Positions 1 through 6,874 of a stretch of 13,035 nucleotides of DNA are shown here, in pieces; within the stretch, counting starts at the first letter, position 1; every line of letters starts with the position of its first letter. The stretch is from JAENVT01 sp031412355 (GTDB lineage Bacteria > Actinomycetota > Acidimicrobiia > Acidimicrobiales > Ilumatobacteraceae), in contig JANOCR010000215.1 of NCBI GenBank assembly GCA_031412355.1, forward strand, positions 1-13,035. The letters run 5' to 3'. Below the pieces are notes generated by a model, which saw nothing but the letters and a program-made list of their open reading frames with translations, did no database searches and had not been told where the DNA came from. The translations under genes and the position numbers were made by a program.

Positions 1-1371
1 GAGTACCTGTTGGAGGCAGAGCTCGATGCTGCGCGACGTGGCGTGATCATCGGGTACGACGCGCGCCGCAAGAGCGATGCATTCGCGCTCGACACGGCCC
101 GCGTCTGCGCCGCCCGCGGTGTGCGGGCGATGATCTTTCCCCACGTCGTACCGACCCCGGTTCTGGCTTGGAACATCGTGGGTATCGGTGCTGCGGCAGG
201 TGTAGTGGTTACGGCCTCGCACAACCCGCCGGCCGACAACGGGTACAAGGTGTTCACAGCCAACGGGGCGCAGATCGTGTCGCCCGTCGACGCCGAGATC
301 GCCAAGTGCATCGACCTTGTCGATCCTTGTGCTGTGCCGCTGTCGGCCCCCGATGATCCCTTGATCGAATGGCTCGACGATTCTTACGTTCGGGCATATC
401 TCGCCGCCGTGCCGGCGGTTCGGCTGCGACCCGAACTGCAGGGTGGATCGGTGGCCTACTCGGCCATGCACGGCGTAGGCGGCGACACGTTGGTGGCCGC
501 GTTCGACCGGGCCGGGCTGCCCACGCCGTTCGTCGTGGCCGAGCAACAACAACCCGACCCGGCATTTCCAACGGTCGCTTTCCCCAACCCTGAGGAGCCT
601 GGTGCGATGGATCTGTTGCTGGCTCTCGCTGCGGCATGCGACGCCGGGGTAGCGCTGTGCAACGACCCCGACGCAGATCGCCTCGGTGCGGCGATACCGA
701 CGCCAGGTGGTGGATGGCGTCGCCTGCAGGGCGACGAGATCGGTTGGTTGCTAGCCGACCACATCCTGAGTCACACGACGGGTGACGATCGACTGGTGAT
801 CACGACGTTGGTGTCGTCGTCGATGCTGTCGAAGATGGCGGCCGCCTACGGCGTGCGGTTCGCCGAGACGTACACCGGATTCAACTGGATCGGTCACACC
901 GTGTTGTCGCAACCCGACGCGCACTTCGTGTTCGGGTACGAACAGGCACTCGGGTTCCTGGTGTGTGGGCGGCCACTCGACAAGGATGGCATCACTGCAG
1001 CGGTGCTGATGGCCGAGGTGGCGGCCCTCGCGGCCGCCGAAGGTGTGACCTTGCAGGGTCGGCTCGACGCGATCAGTGCCCGCTTCGGGCGGCATGTCAT
1101 GGCTGATCTCTCGATCAAGATGCCGCCGGTCGACGGTGTTGCCGCGGTCGGCCGCATGCGTGCCGCAGCACCAACTGCCGTTGGTGATCGCGTGGTCACG
1201 GCGGTCGAGTGGTTCGACGAGGCCGGCCTGCTGCGGTTGCAACTCGGCACGGAGTTGCGCCTGCAGCTGCGACCCAGCGGCACCGAGCCGAAGGTCAAGC
1301 TCTACGGCGAAGGCATCGACATCGACCCCGCCCCATACCTGCAGTCGCTCGCCGCCCTCCTACAACCCTGA
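1..1371 (+). CDS. pmmB: Phosphohexomutase, PGM2/PmmB type (probable phosphopentomutase or phosphomannomutase), 5' partial
   Basis: This cytosolic alpha-D-phosphohexomutase moves phosphate between C1 and C5/C6 of sugar phosphates. The frame is open from base 1 and 456 codons are visible. The usual N-terminal GTAGLRG-type segment is missing, so the true start lies left of the window and the TTG at 10 is not the start. Seen motifs are the phosphoserine loop TASHNP (bases 211-228), the Mg-binding DPDADR (664-681), the sugar-binding EQALG (940-954) and the phosphate-binding RPSGTEP (1270-1290). TVxFPNPEEPG, TGFNWI and LDKDGI segments resemble human PGM2 and mycobacterial PmmB more than bacterial PGM or GlmM. 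PGM2 is known as a phosphopentomutase. With upp, add and a nucleoside importer nearby, I infer ribose-1-P/deoxyribose-1-P isomerisation; mannose or glucose phosphate activity remains possible. It converges on upp with a 50-bp gap. Confidence 0.9.
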   Translation, partial: EYLLEAELDAARRGVIIGYDARRKSDAFALDTARVCAARGVRAMIFPHVVPTPVLAWNIVGIGAAAGVVVTASHNPPADNGYKVFTANGAQIVSPVDAEIAKCIDLVDPCAVPLSAPDDPLIEWLDDSYVRAYLAAVPAVRLRPELQGGSVAYSAMHGVGGDTLVAAFDRAGLPTPFVVAEQQQPDPAFPTVAFPNPEEPGAMDLLLALAAACDAGVALCNDPDADRLGAAIPTPGGGWRRLQGDEIGWLLADHILSHTTGDDRLVITTLVSSSMLSKMAAAYGVRFAETYTGFNWIGHTVLSQPDAHFVFGYEQALGFLVCGRPLDKDGITAAVLMAEVAALAAAEGVTLQGRLDAISARFGRHVMADLSIKMPPVDGVAAVGRMRAAAPTAVGDRVVTAVEWFDEAGLLRLQLGTELRLQLRPSGTEPKVKLYGEGIDIDPAPYLQSLAALLQP

Positions 1372-1421
1372 CCGAGTGCTTGGCGCCACCCCGGGTGAGC
1401 CGCAGACACTCGTTCGGCGCC

Positions 1422-2063
1422 CTATGACGAGGCGGGGGAGCCGAATTGGCGATCGCCGGCGTCGCCGAGGCCGGGGACGATGAAGGCGTGCTCGTTGAGG
1501 TGCTCGTCGACTGCTGCGGTGTAGATCGCCAGGTCCAGACCCGCTTCTTTCAAGTGGGCGATGCCTTCCGGCGCAGCCAACACGCACACCACGATGATCG
1601 TGCCGGTCGCTCCACGCTCCAGCAGTAGCTGGCAGGTGTGCGCAAGGGAACCTCCGGTGGCCAGCATCGGGTCGAGGACGATGATCTGTCGCCCGGCGAT
1701 GAACTCCGGCAGTTTGTTGACGTAGGGCTTTGGTTGGAAGGTGGCCTCGTCGCGTGAGACACCGATGAAACCGACGTCGGCGTTGGGCAACAGCTCCTGG
1801 GCGGCGTGGACGAAGCCGAGTCCTGCGCGCAGTACCGGCACCACCACGGGTTGCGACGAGAGTGCCCGCCCGGTCGTCGACACCAACGGCGTCGTGACCC
1901 GAACCTCGTGCGTCGGCAAACCCCGCGTGGCCTCGGCGATCAACAGCGTGCCGATCCGTTCGAGCTCCTGGCGAAACAGTGCGTTCGGTGTGTCTCTGTC
2001 GCGCACCCTGGTCAGCGAATCAGCGATCAGAGGATGCTCGACGAGATGGACGGCGACGGTCAT
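1422..2063 (-). CDS. upp: Uracil phosphoribosyltransferase
   Basis: This enzyme makes UMP from uracil and PRPP in pyrimidine salvage. The 213-residue length is normal for the family. The PRPP-binding loop VLDPMLATGGS is at residues 129-139. The C-terminal uracil-recognition segment PGLGDAGDRQFG is at 197-208. The conserved VPVLRAGLG stretch lies near residue 75. The start is the ATG at 2063. I see neither a strong Shine-Dalgarno nor a TANNNT box before it, and it begins only 34 bp after the add stop. It is therefore most likely the last gene of the phyH-like/add/upp operon, and it converges with the pmmB-type gene. Salvage of uracil released from nucleosides fits the adjacent importer. Identity is very secure. 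Confidence 0.97.
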   Translation of the reverse strand: MTVAVHLVEHPLIADSLTRVRDRDTPNALFRQELERIGTLLIAEATRGLPTHEVRVTTPLVSTTGRALSSQPVVVPVLRAGLGFVHAAQELLPNADVGFIGVSRDEATFQPKPYVNKLPEFIAGRQIIVLDPMLATGGSLAHTCQLLLERGATGTIIVVCVLAAPEGIAHLKEAGLDLAIYTAAVDEHLNEHAFIVPGLGDAGDRQFGSPASS

Positions 2064-2097
2064 TTCCCGAGTGTGCCAGATTCAGCACAGACCGAAT

Positions 2098-3168
2098 TCA
2101 GCTCAGCCCAACGCTCTGCTCGGCACGGGCGAGGGCGTACCGCGGTTTGACGACACCGTTGATGATGCGCAACCGCTCGGGGAACGCGGCGAAAGCGCTC
2201 TTCATCGCGTTGATCGTGAGCCACTCGAAATCGTCGAGGCCCCACCCGAACGCGTCTGCGAGTTGCTTCAGCTCGTACGTCATCGAGGTTGCGCTCATCA
2301 ACCGATTGTCGGTGTTGACCGTGACGCGGAAACGGAGACGGCGCAGCATGCCGATCGGGTGCTCGGCGATGGTCTTGCACACACCGGTTCCGAGATTCGA
2401 TGTCGGGCACAACTCCAGCGGTATGCGACGGTCGCGAACGAACGCCGCCAGACGCCCGAGCTCCTCCTCGCCGGGAGGACCGGTGATGTCGTCGACGATT
2501 CGCACGCCATGGCCGAGGCGTTCTGCACCACAGAACTGCACCGCCTCCCAGATGCTGGGCAGGCCGAATGCCTCGCCGGCGTGAATAGTGGTGTGGAAGT
2601 TCTCGCGACGAACGTATTCGAAGGCGTCGAGATGACGAGTCGGCGGGAAGCCTTCCTCGGCTCCGGCAATGTCGAAGCCGACCACGCCGGCGTCACGCCA
2701 CCGTACTGCCAGCTCGGCGATCTCGCGGCTGCGTGCCGCAGTGCGCATTGCCGAACAGATCAGATAGATCGTCAGGTCGGTGCCCGCTGCGCCTCGACGG
2801 AAACCGTCGAGCATTGCTTCGACTGCCTCGTCGAGGGTGAGGCCTGCCTCGGTGCACAACTCGGGGGCCATGCGAACCTCGGCGTACACCACACCGTCGG
2901 CGGCGAGGTCCTGGGCGCATTCGTAGGAGACGCGTTCGATCGCGTCGCGATGCTGCATGACACCAACCGTGTGGGCGAACGTCTCGAGGTACAGGACCAG
3001 GTCGTTGCGCTTCGCACCTCGATTGAACCACTCGGCGAGCTCGTCGACATCGGTGGTTGGCAGGTGCTTGTAGCCGTATTCGTGGGCAAGCTCGATCACC
3101 GTTGCCGGGCGCAATCCACCATCGAGATGATCGTGCAGCAGCGCCTTGGGAAGTGTGCGGATGTTCAC
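2098..3168 (-). CDS. add: Adenosine deaminase
   Basis: This enzyme hydrolyses adenosine or deoxyadenosine to inosine or deoxyinosine plus ammonia, the entry step of purine nucleoside salvage. From the GTG at 3168 the protein has 356 residues. Zinc and catalytic residues are visible: HDH (H12, H14), HAGE (H196, E199), LGHG (H220) and D287 in NTDNRL. A longer in-frame start at 3228 exists. I prefer 3168 because the N-terminus then matches the family, a GGAG sits 7 nt upstream (3176-3179), and GTG overlaps the TGA of the phyH-like gene (GTGA, 3165-3168), implying translational coupling. Asn288 replaces the second Asp of the classical TDD motif; I recall this as usual for actinobacterial Add. upp follows 34 bp downstream. 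Confidence 0.95.
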   Translation of the reverse strand: MNIRTLPKALLHDHLDGGLRPATVIELAHEYGYKHLPTTDVDELAEWFNRGAKRNDLVLYLETFAHTVGVMQHRDAIERVSYECAQDLAADGVVYAEVRMAPELCTEAGLTLDEAVEAMLDGFRRGAAGTDLTIYLICSAMRTAARSREIAELAVRWRDAGVVGFDIAGAEEGFPPTRHLDAFEYVRRENFHTTIHAGEAFGLPSIWEAVQFCGAERLGHGVRIVDDITGPPGEEELGRLAAFVRDRRIPLELCPTSNLGTGVCKTIAEHPIGMLRRLRFRVTVNTDNRLMSATSMTYELKQLADAFGWGLDDFEWLTINAMKSAFAAFPERLRIINGVVKPRYALARAEQSVGLS

Positions 3169-4052
3169 GCGGCGACTCCGGCGAGCGATCGCAGTGGCAT
3201 GTCGGGCGAGCGCTGCAGCCAGTTCCACGCGGGATACTCGGCTGCAGCCGAGATGCAGTGCAACGAGTACGCGTGGCGGCTGGATGGCGAGCGATTGATG
3301 TCGCTCCAGTGCGGCAATAGGCCGTGGAGAATCACCAAGGTGCCGGCCGGAGCCTCGAGTGGCACGAGCTCCGACGGCGGCGGCAATGGCGCCGGGTCGA
3401 GCTCTTCGAAGATCGTTCCCCCTTCATCGGGATTGGCGTCGTCGGTGGCGCCTGCTCGCTTGAACAGCTTGCGCAGGGCCGTGCGGTGACCACCGGGCTT
3501 TGTCCACAGGCACCCGTTCTGCAAAGTCGCGTCCTCGATGGCGAACCAGAAGCCGGTGACGGTCATCGGATCGGTGTAGAGAAACGTGGCGTCCTGATGG
3601 CAGGCGACCTCGCCGCCGATCAGCGGCTGCTTGAAGATGTACATGCTCTGCAACGCCTGCGCGTCGGCCAGGCCGATGTCGGCTGCCACGGCCGCCAGTT
3701 CGGGCCGGTACGAGAACTTCTCGAACGTGGGGTCGAGATCGTGCATGGCATGACCGATCTTGTTGATGCTCAGTTCCTTCGACGTGCGCAGCCGACCGTC
3801 TTCGTCGAAGGCCTCCTCCTCGAAGAAGCACCACACACCAGAACCCGAGGCGAGGAACTCGCGGTTGCTGACCCGTTCCTGGTCGCTGGTCGTGAAGATC
3901 GTGCGTTGGCCGCTCGGCTGGAAGTCAGCGACGATCTGGTTTGCCGCTGCCTTCAAATCATCGCACGCGTTCTTGTCGACGAAGCCCTCGATTGCCAAGA
4001 ACCCGTCGCGGTGGTATTGCTCGATCTGACGGTCGTCCAACAGCGATCCCAT
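3165..4052 (-). CDS. Phytanoyl-CoA dioxygenase family protein (PHYHD1-like, Fe(II)/2-oxoglutarate oxygenase)
   Basis: This is a 295-residue cytosolic 2-oxoglutarate-dependent oxygenase of the PhyH family. The iron-binding HxD is H152-Q-D154. The distal His is probably H248 (LLPHWSDINRS), and R259 (SSRHAYSLH) would bind the 2-oxoglutarate carboxylate. The segment with ILHG, H-S-x-x-N-S and R-x-AY-x-x-H spacing resembles PHYHD1 more than true phytanoyl-CoA hydroxylase. The ATG at 4052 is chosen because the family N-terminus starts there and a TACGCT -10 box lies 6 nt upstream; the frame is open further upstream to 4256, but that would run through queF. It is the first gene of an operon with add (4-bp overlap) and upp. 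The substrate is unknown; the context suggests a nucleoside, base or related metabolite, which is inference. Confidence 0.9.
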   Translation of the reverse strand: MGSLLDDRQIEQYHRDGFLAIEGFVDKNACDDLKAAANQIVADFQPSGQRTIFTTSDQERVSNREFLASGSGVWCFFEEEAFDEDGRLRTSKELSINKIGHAMHDLDPTFEKFSYRPELAAVAADIGLADAQALQSMYIFKQPLIGGEVACHQDATFLYTDPMTVTGFWFAIEDATLQNGCLWTKPGGHRTALRKLFKRAGATDDANPDEGGTIFEELDPAPLPPPSELVPLEAPAGTLVILHGLLPHWSDINRSPSSRHAYSLHCISAAAEYPAWNWLQRSPDMPLRSLAGVAA

Positions 4053-4058
4053 CACCAG

Positions 4059-4064
4059 AGCGTA
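4059..4064 (-). promoter_or_regulatory. Predicted -10 box of the phyH-like/add/upp operon (leaderless)
   Basis: On the minus strand TACGCT is followed by 6 nt and then the ATG at 4052. This TANNNT-to-ATG spacing is typical of actinobacterial leaderless transcripts. No Shine-Dalgarno is visible before that ATG and no convincing -35 was found. The box lies back-to-back with the queF -10 box inside a 46-bp divergent region. Confidence 0.55.
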
Positions 4065-4085
4065 GGCGGCGGGCAAAGACACGCC

Positions 4086-4091
4086 TACCCT
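4086..4091 (+). promoter_or_regulatory. Predicted -10 box of queF (leaderless)
   Basis: TACCCT is followed by 7 nt and then the ATG at 4099. A GGAG directly abuts the ATG with no spacing, so it cannot act as a normal ribosome site. This favours leaderless translation from the ATG. An in-frame TTG at 4093 is the less likely alternative start. Confidence 0.5.
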
Positions 4092-4098
4092 GTTGGAG

Positions 4099-4473
4099 AT
4101 GGAACTGACAGTCTTGGGCACCACGGTGCGGCATGCCATCGAACACGTCGAGGTGTTTCCCGCGCCGGCCAATGTCACCACGGTGCGATTCACCACCGAC
4201 GAGGTGGCGTCGATGTGCCCGGTCACCGAGCAGCCCGATCTCGCCCACGTCATCATCGAGTACGCCCCGGATCAGTGGTGCATCGAATCGAAGAGCCTCA
4301 AGCTCTACCTTTGGGGATTCCGTGACCGGGCGGTGTTTGCCGAAGCGCTCGCCGCCGAGATCGCCCGCGAGGTGATGACCACCGCGAAGCCCACATGGGT
4401 CTCCGTCACGCTGACACAGCGACCGCGCGGCGGCATCGAGGTACAGGCTGTCGCCCGGCTGCCCGGCACGTAG
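4099..4473 (+). CDS. queF: NADPH-dependent 7-cyano-7-deazaguanine reductase (preQ0 reductase)
   Basis: QueF reduces the nitrile of preQ0 to the aminomethyl of preQ1 with two NADPH, in queuosine tRNA-modification biosynthesis. The 124-residue protein is of the short, single-domain (YkvM-like) class. The nucleophile is C40 in MCPVTEQPD and the general acid is D47, seven residues later as in the family. The QueF signature ESKSLKLY is at residues 63-70. E82 lies 42 residues after the Cys, matching B. subtilis C55/E97. The residue before it is Ala81, where the family normally has His (FHE becomes FAE), and TGQPD is TEQPD here. The protein is shorter at both ends than the roughly 165-residue B. subtilis enzyme. 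No queC, queD, queE or tgt is in the window. It is divergent from the phyH-like gene, and the deacetylase gene follows after 32 bp. Confidence 0.9.
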   Translation: MELTVLGTTVRHAIEHVEVFPAPANVTTVRFTTDEVASMCPVTEQPDLAHVIIEYAPDQWCIESKSLKLYLWGFRDRAVFAEALAAEIAREVMTTAKPTWVSVTLTQRPRGGIEVQAVARLPGT

Positions 4474-4492
4474 CAGCGAACGCGCCGCGATC

Positions 4493-4498
4493 TACAGT
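4493..4498 (+). promoter_or_regulatory. Predicted -10 box of the deacetylase gene (leaderless)
   Basis: TACAGT is followed by 7 nt and then the ATG at 4506, within the 32-bp gap after queF. No Shine-Dalgarno is visible. This suggests that the deacetylase gene has its own leaderless promoter instead of relying only on readthrough from queF. Confidence 0.5.
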
Positions 4499-4505
4499 CG
4501 GCGTC

Positions 4506-5585
4506 ATGCCCAACCAGCCAGTTTCGGTCATCACCAGCGACGAGCATCGCTCGCACGATCCGGAGTTCGACATCTACTCGGGTTCGCTCGTCGGTCGGTT
4601 CGAAGTGCCGCAGCGCGTCGATCGCATCGTGCAGGCACTCGACGGCGCCGGCTTTGCAACGGTCGCGCCAACCGCTCACGGACTCGACCCGATCCTGCGG
4701 GTCCACGCGCCGGACCTCGTTGAATTCCTGGCCACCGCATGGAAGGAATACACCGCGGTCATCCCCTCTCCGCAGGCCGTGATCGCCGAGATGTTCATCC
4801 ATGCCGGCCTCGTCGAGGACATGCCCGTCGGGCGTCCACCGGCGACGAACGGCTACGGCCGTCTTGGATGGTTCTGCTTCGACACGTCGTCACCGCTCAG
4901 CGAGGGATCGTGGCCGGCCGCGCTGGCATCGGTCGACATCGCCTTGTCGGGGGTCGATCGGATCCTGGGCGGCGAACGCATCGTCTACTCGCTGTGCCGC
5001 CCACCGGGGCACCACGCGACTCGCTCCGCGTTCGGCGGATTCTGCCTACTGAACAACGCCGCGATCGCTGCACAGGCGTTGATCGACAGTGGTGTGCGTC
5101 GCGTGACGGTGCTCGATGTCGATGCCCATCACGGCAACGGCACGCAGCAGATCTTCTACCAGCGCGGCGACGTGCAGTTCGTCAGCATCCACATGGATCC
5201 GGATCAGAACTACCCCTGGTTCGTTGGCCGCGCTCACGAGCGCGGCGATGGACCCGGCGCCGGAGCGAACCTGAACCTGCCGCTGCCGCTCGGCACCACC
5301 GGAGACCGCTTTCAGACCGATCTTCGCACGGGCATCGACGCGGTCTCTGCGTTCGATCCCGAGTACGTGGTCGTGTCGTTGGGAGTCGACCCGGCCGAGG
5401 GCGACCCGACCGCTGGGCTGTGCCTCTCCACGGATGATTTCGCCGATGTCGGCAGGGCGATCGCGACGATCGACCGGCCGATGTTGATCGTGCAGGAGGG
5501 CGGCTACCAATTGCACCGCGTCGGTGCCGACGTTCGCGCTGTGCTCGACGGTGTGTGCAGCAGCCAGGCTTCGACGCTGACCTAG
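4506..5585 (+). CDS. HDAC-superfamily deacetylase, acetylpolyamine amidohydrolase-like
   Basis: This is a 359-residue zinc amidohydrolase that removes acetyl groups from amines such as acetylpolyamines or acetyl-lysine. Visible motifs are RPPGHHA with the catalytic H169-H170, GFCLLNNAA, and DVDAHHGNG with Zn ligands D206 and H208. The third Zn ligand is D295 (GVDPAEGDP), and the catalytic Tyr is Y334 (EGGY). The segment YPWFVGRAHERGDG followed by NLNLPLPLGT is typical of bacterial acetylpolyamine amidohydrolases and not of histone-type or AcuC enzymes, so polyamine deacetylation is the best guess. The start ATG at 4506 follows a leaderless-type -10; frames open upstream belong to the queF region. 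The last codons lie in an 18-bp tandem repeat. The gene converges with permease 2, with 14 bp between the stops. I see no link to nucleoside salvage. Confidence 0.9.
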   Translation: MPNQPVSVITSDEHRSHDPEFDIYSGSLVGRFEVPQRVDRIVQALDGAGFATVAPTAHGLDPILRVHAPDLVEFLATAWKEYTAVIPSPQAVIAEMFIHAGLVEDMPVGRPPATNGYGRLGWFCFDTSSPLSEGSWPAALASVDIALSGVDRILGGERIVYSLCRPPGHHATRSAFGGFCLLNNAAIAAQALIDSGVRRVTVLDVDAHHGNGTQQIFYQRGDVQFVSIHMDPDQNYPWFVGRAHERGDGPGAGANLNLPLPLGTTGDRFQTDLRTGIDAVSAFDPEYVVVSLGVDPAEGDPTAGLCLSTDDFADVGRAIATIDRPMLIVQEGGYQLHRVGADVRAVLDGVCSSQASTLT

Positions 5586-5619
5586 GCTTCGGCTGTGACC
5601 TAGGCTTCGCCTTTGCGGT
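5566..5619. repeat. Three imperfect 18-bp tandem units spanning two convergent stop codons
   Basis: Units begin at 5566, 5584 and 5602, each with AGGCTTCG. The first two match at 15 of 18 positions; the third is more diverged. TGACCTAGGCTTCG occurs twice, at 5578-5591 and 5596-5609. The first CCTAGG supplies the TAG stop of the deacetylase (+) and the second the TAG stop of permease 2 (-). Confidence 0.75.
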
Positions 5620-6874
5620 AGATCTGTCCGTCGGCGGCCGGTGGCCGCAACCGTTTGGTGAAGAAGATCAACACCACCAGAACGATCACGTAGGGCAAGA
5701 CGGCTGCCCACCAATCCGGCGGAGTTTCTGTGGTCAGGTACCACAGCAGGGCCAATCCGCCGAACACGGCGGCGAGCAGGGTGTCGCCGCGGTTCTTACG
5801 CAGTATCGCCCAGATCATGACCGCGAACATTGCGATCGCAGTGACCAGTAGCAACGCGTGCGACGCCTTGCCCTCGAGGTCCTGCAGCTTGAGGGCGAAC
5901 GGATAACCGAACAACATCGCGCCACCGAAGATGCCCATCGGTCGCCAGTTTCCGAAGATCAGTGCAGCCATGCCGATGAAGCCGCGCCCGGTGGTCTGAC
6001 CTTCCTTGTAGATGCCCGACAACTCCTGGCTGGCGATGAATGCGCCTGCCAGGCCGGCCAGTGCGCCGCTGACGATCACACCGACGTACTTGTAGAAGTA
6101 GATGTTGACGCCTTGCGCCTCGCCCGCCTCGGGACGCTCGCCGCTGATTCGCAGGCGCAGGCCGAATCGGGTACGCCACAACAGCCAGGCGATGAACGGC
6201 AGCAGAGCCAGCGTGAAGACAGTGACCCACGACATGGTGCTGACCAGGCCGCGGACGATGCCGGTGATGTCGGAGACGAAGAACCAGTCCTTGCGGGTGA
6301 ACCAACCCAATATGTCCGGTGTCTTCCAACCGAACAGGTCGCCACCCGCGAGAAATGGAAAGGTGAATCGCCCGACCGTCGGCACCCGTGGCGACTGTGT
6401 GATCGAGCCACCCTGGTCCTTGAACTTGACGTTGAAGATCTCCGACGACAGAAAGCGGGCGATGCCGGGGCCGAGGATGTTGATGGCGACGCCGGAGATC
6501 ACATGGTCCACCCCGAACTGCACAGTCGCGATGGCGTGCAGCAGGCCACCCATTGCGCCACCGAGCGCGCCCAACAGCAGGCCCCACCACGCCCCGAACT
6601 GCAACGCGCCCCACGCGCCGAACCACGTGCCAAGCACCATCATTCCTTCGAGGCCGATGTTGACGACACCGGCACGCTCGGCGAACAGACCGCCGAGGCC
6701 GGCCAGCAGAATGGGTACACCCCAACGCAACATCGCCCGAGTCGTGCCTTCTGCGGTCAGCAGGCTGGTGTCGTCGAAGCCCTGCACGATGTTGAGCACC
6801 CCGACACCGACGAAGGCGTACAAAGCCCAACGCGCCCATGCGGGCATGTTCTTCAGATAGCTCACAACCGTCAT
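5600..6874 (-). CDS. Nucleoside-type ABC transporter permease 2 (BPD_transp_2 family, NupQ/YufQ-like)
   Basis: This is the second membrane subunit of the importer, 424 residues, with many hydrophobic helices. The conserved FAERAGVVNIGLEGMM is at about residues 65-79, the cytoplasmic coupling loop SGERPEAGEAQG at 244-255, and the GLAGAFIASQELSG stretch at 274-287. It is longer than typical partners. There is a loop insertion at about 145-200 and two extra helices near the C-terminus (about 365-381 and 390-405) before a basic tail. The ATG at 6874 overlaps the TGA of permease 1 (ATGA), with GGAG at 6882-6885, 7 nt upstream. It is the last gene of the importer operon and should pair with permease 1 to form the channel for nucleosides. 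Assignment to the sugar/nucleoside class is firm, but substrate choice within it is inferred from the BMP protein and neighbours. Confidence 0.92.
   Translation of the reverse strand: MTVVSYLKNMPAWARWALYAFVGVGVLNIVQGFDDTSLLTAEGTTRAMLRWGVPILLAGLGGLFAERAGVVNIGLEGMMVLGTWFGAWGALQFGAWWGLLLGALGGAMGGLLHAIATVQFGVDHVISGVAINILGPGIARFLSSEIFNVKFKDQGGSITQSPRVPTVGRFTFPFLAGGDLFGWKTPDILGWFTRKDWFFVSDITGIVRGLVSTMSWVTVFTLALLPFIAWLLWRTRFGLRLRISGERPEAGEAQGVNIYFYKYVGVIVSGALAGLAGAFIASQELSGIYKEGQTTGRGFIGMAALIFGNWRPMGIFGGAMLFGYPFALKLQDLEGKASHALLLVTAIAMFAVMIWAILRKNRGDTLLAAVFGGLALLWYLTTETPPDWWAAVLPYVIVLVVLIFFTKRLRPPAADGQIYRKGEA

Noticed and set aside
1372..1421. Possible bidirectional terminator between the mutase and upp stops (CGAGTG/CACTCG and two GGCGCC copies)
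   Set aside because: The complementary pieces interleave instead of nesting, loops are long and there is no T tract. I cannot support a terminator.
3169..3228. Longer N-terminus for add starting at 3228
   Set aside because: It would add about 20 Arg/Ala-rich residues, overlap the phyH-like gene by 64 bp and ignore the well-spaced GGAG before the GTG at 3168.
1741..3489. A very long open frame on the plus strand (582 codons) opposite upp, add and the phyH-like gene
   Set aside because: It lies antisense to three well-supported enzymes, shows no recognisable motif, and long antisense frames are expected in GC-rich actinobacterial DNA.
4053..4256. Longer N-terminus for the phyH-like protein starting at 4256
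   Set aside because: The extra residues come from antisense of queF and do not look like the family. The ATG at 4052 has a matching leaderless promoter.
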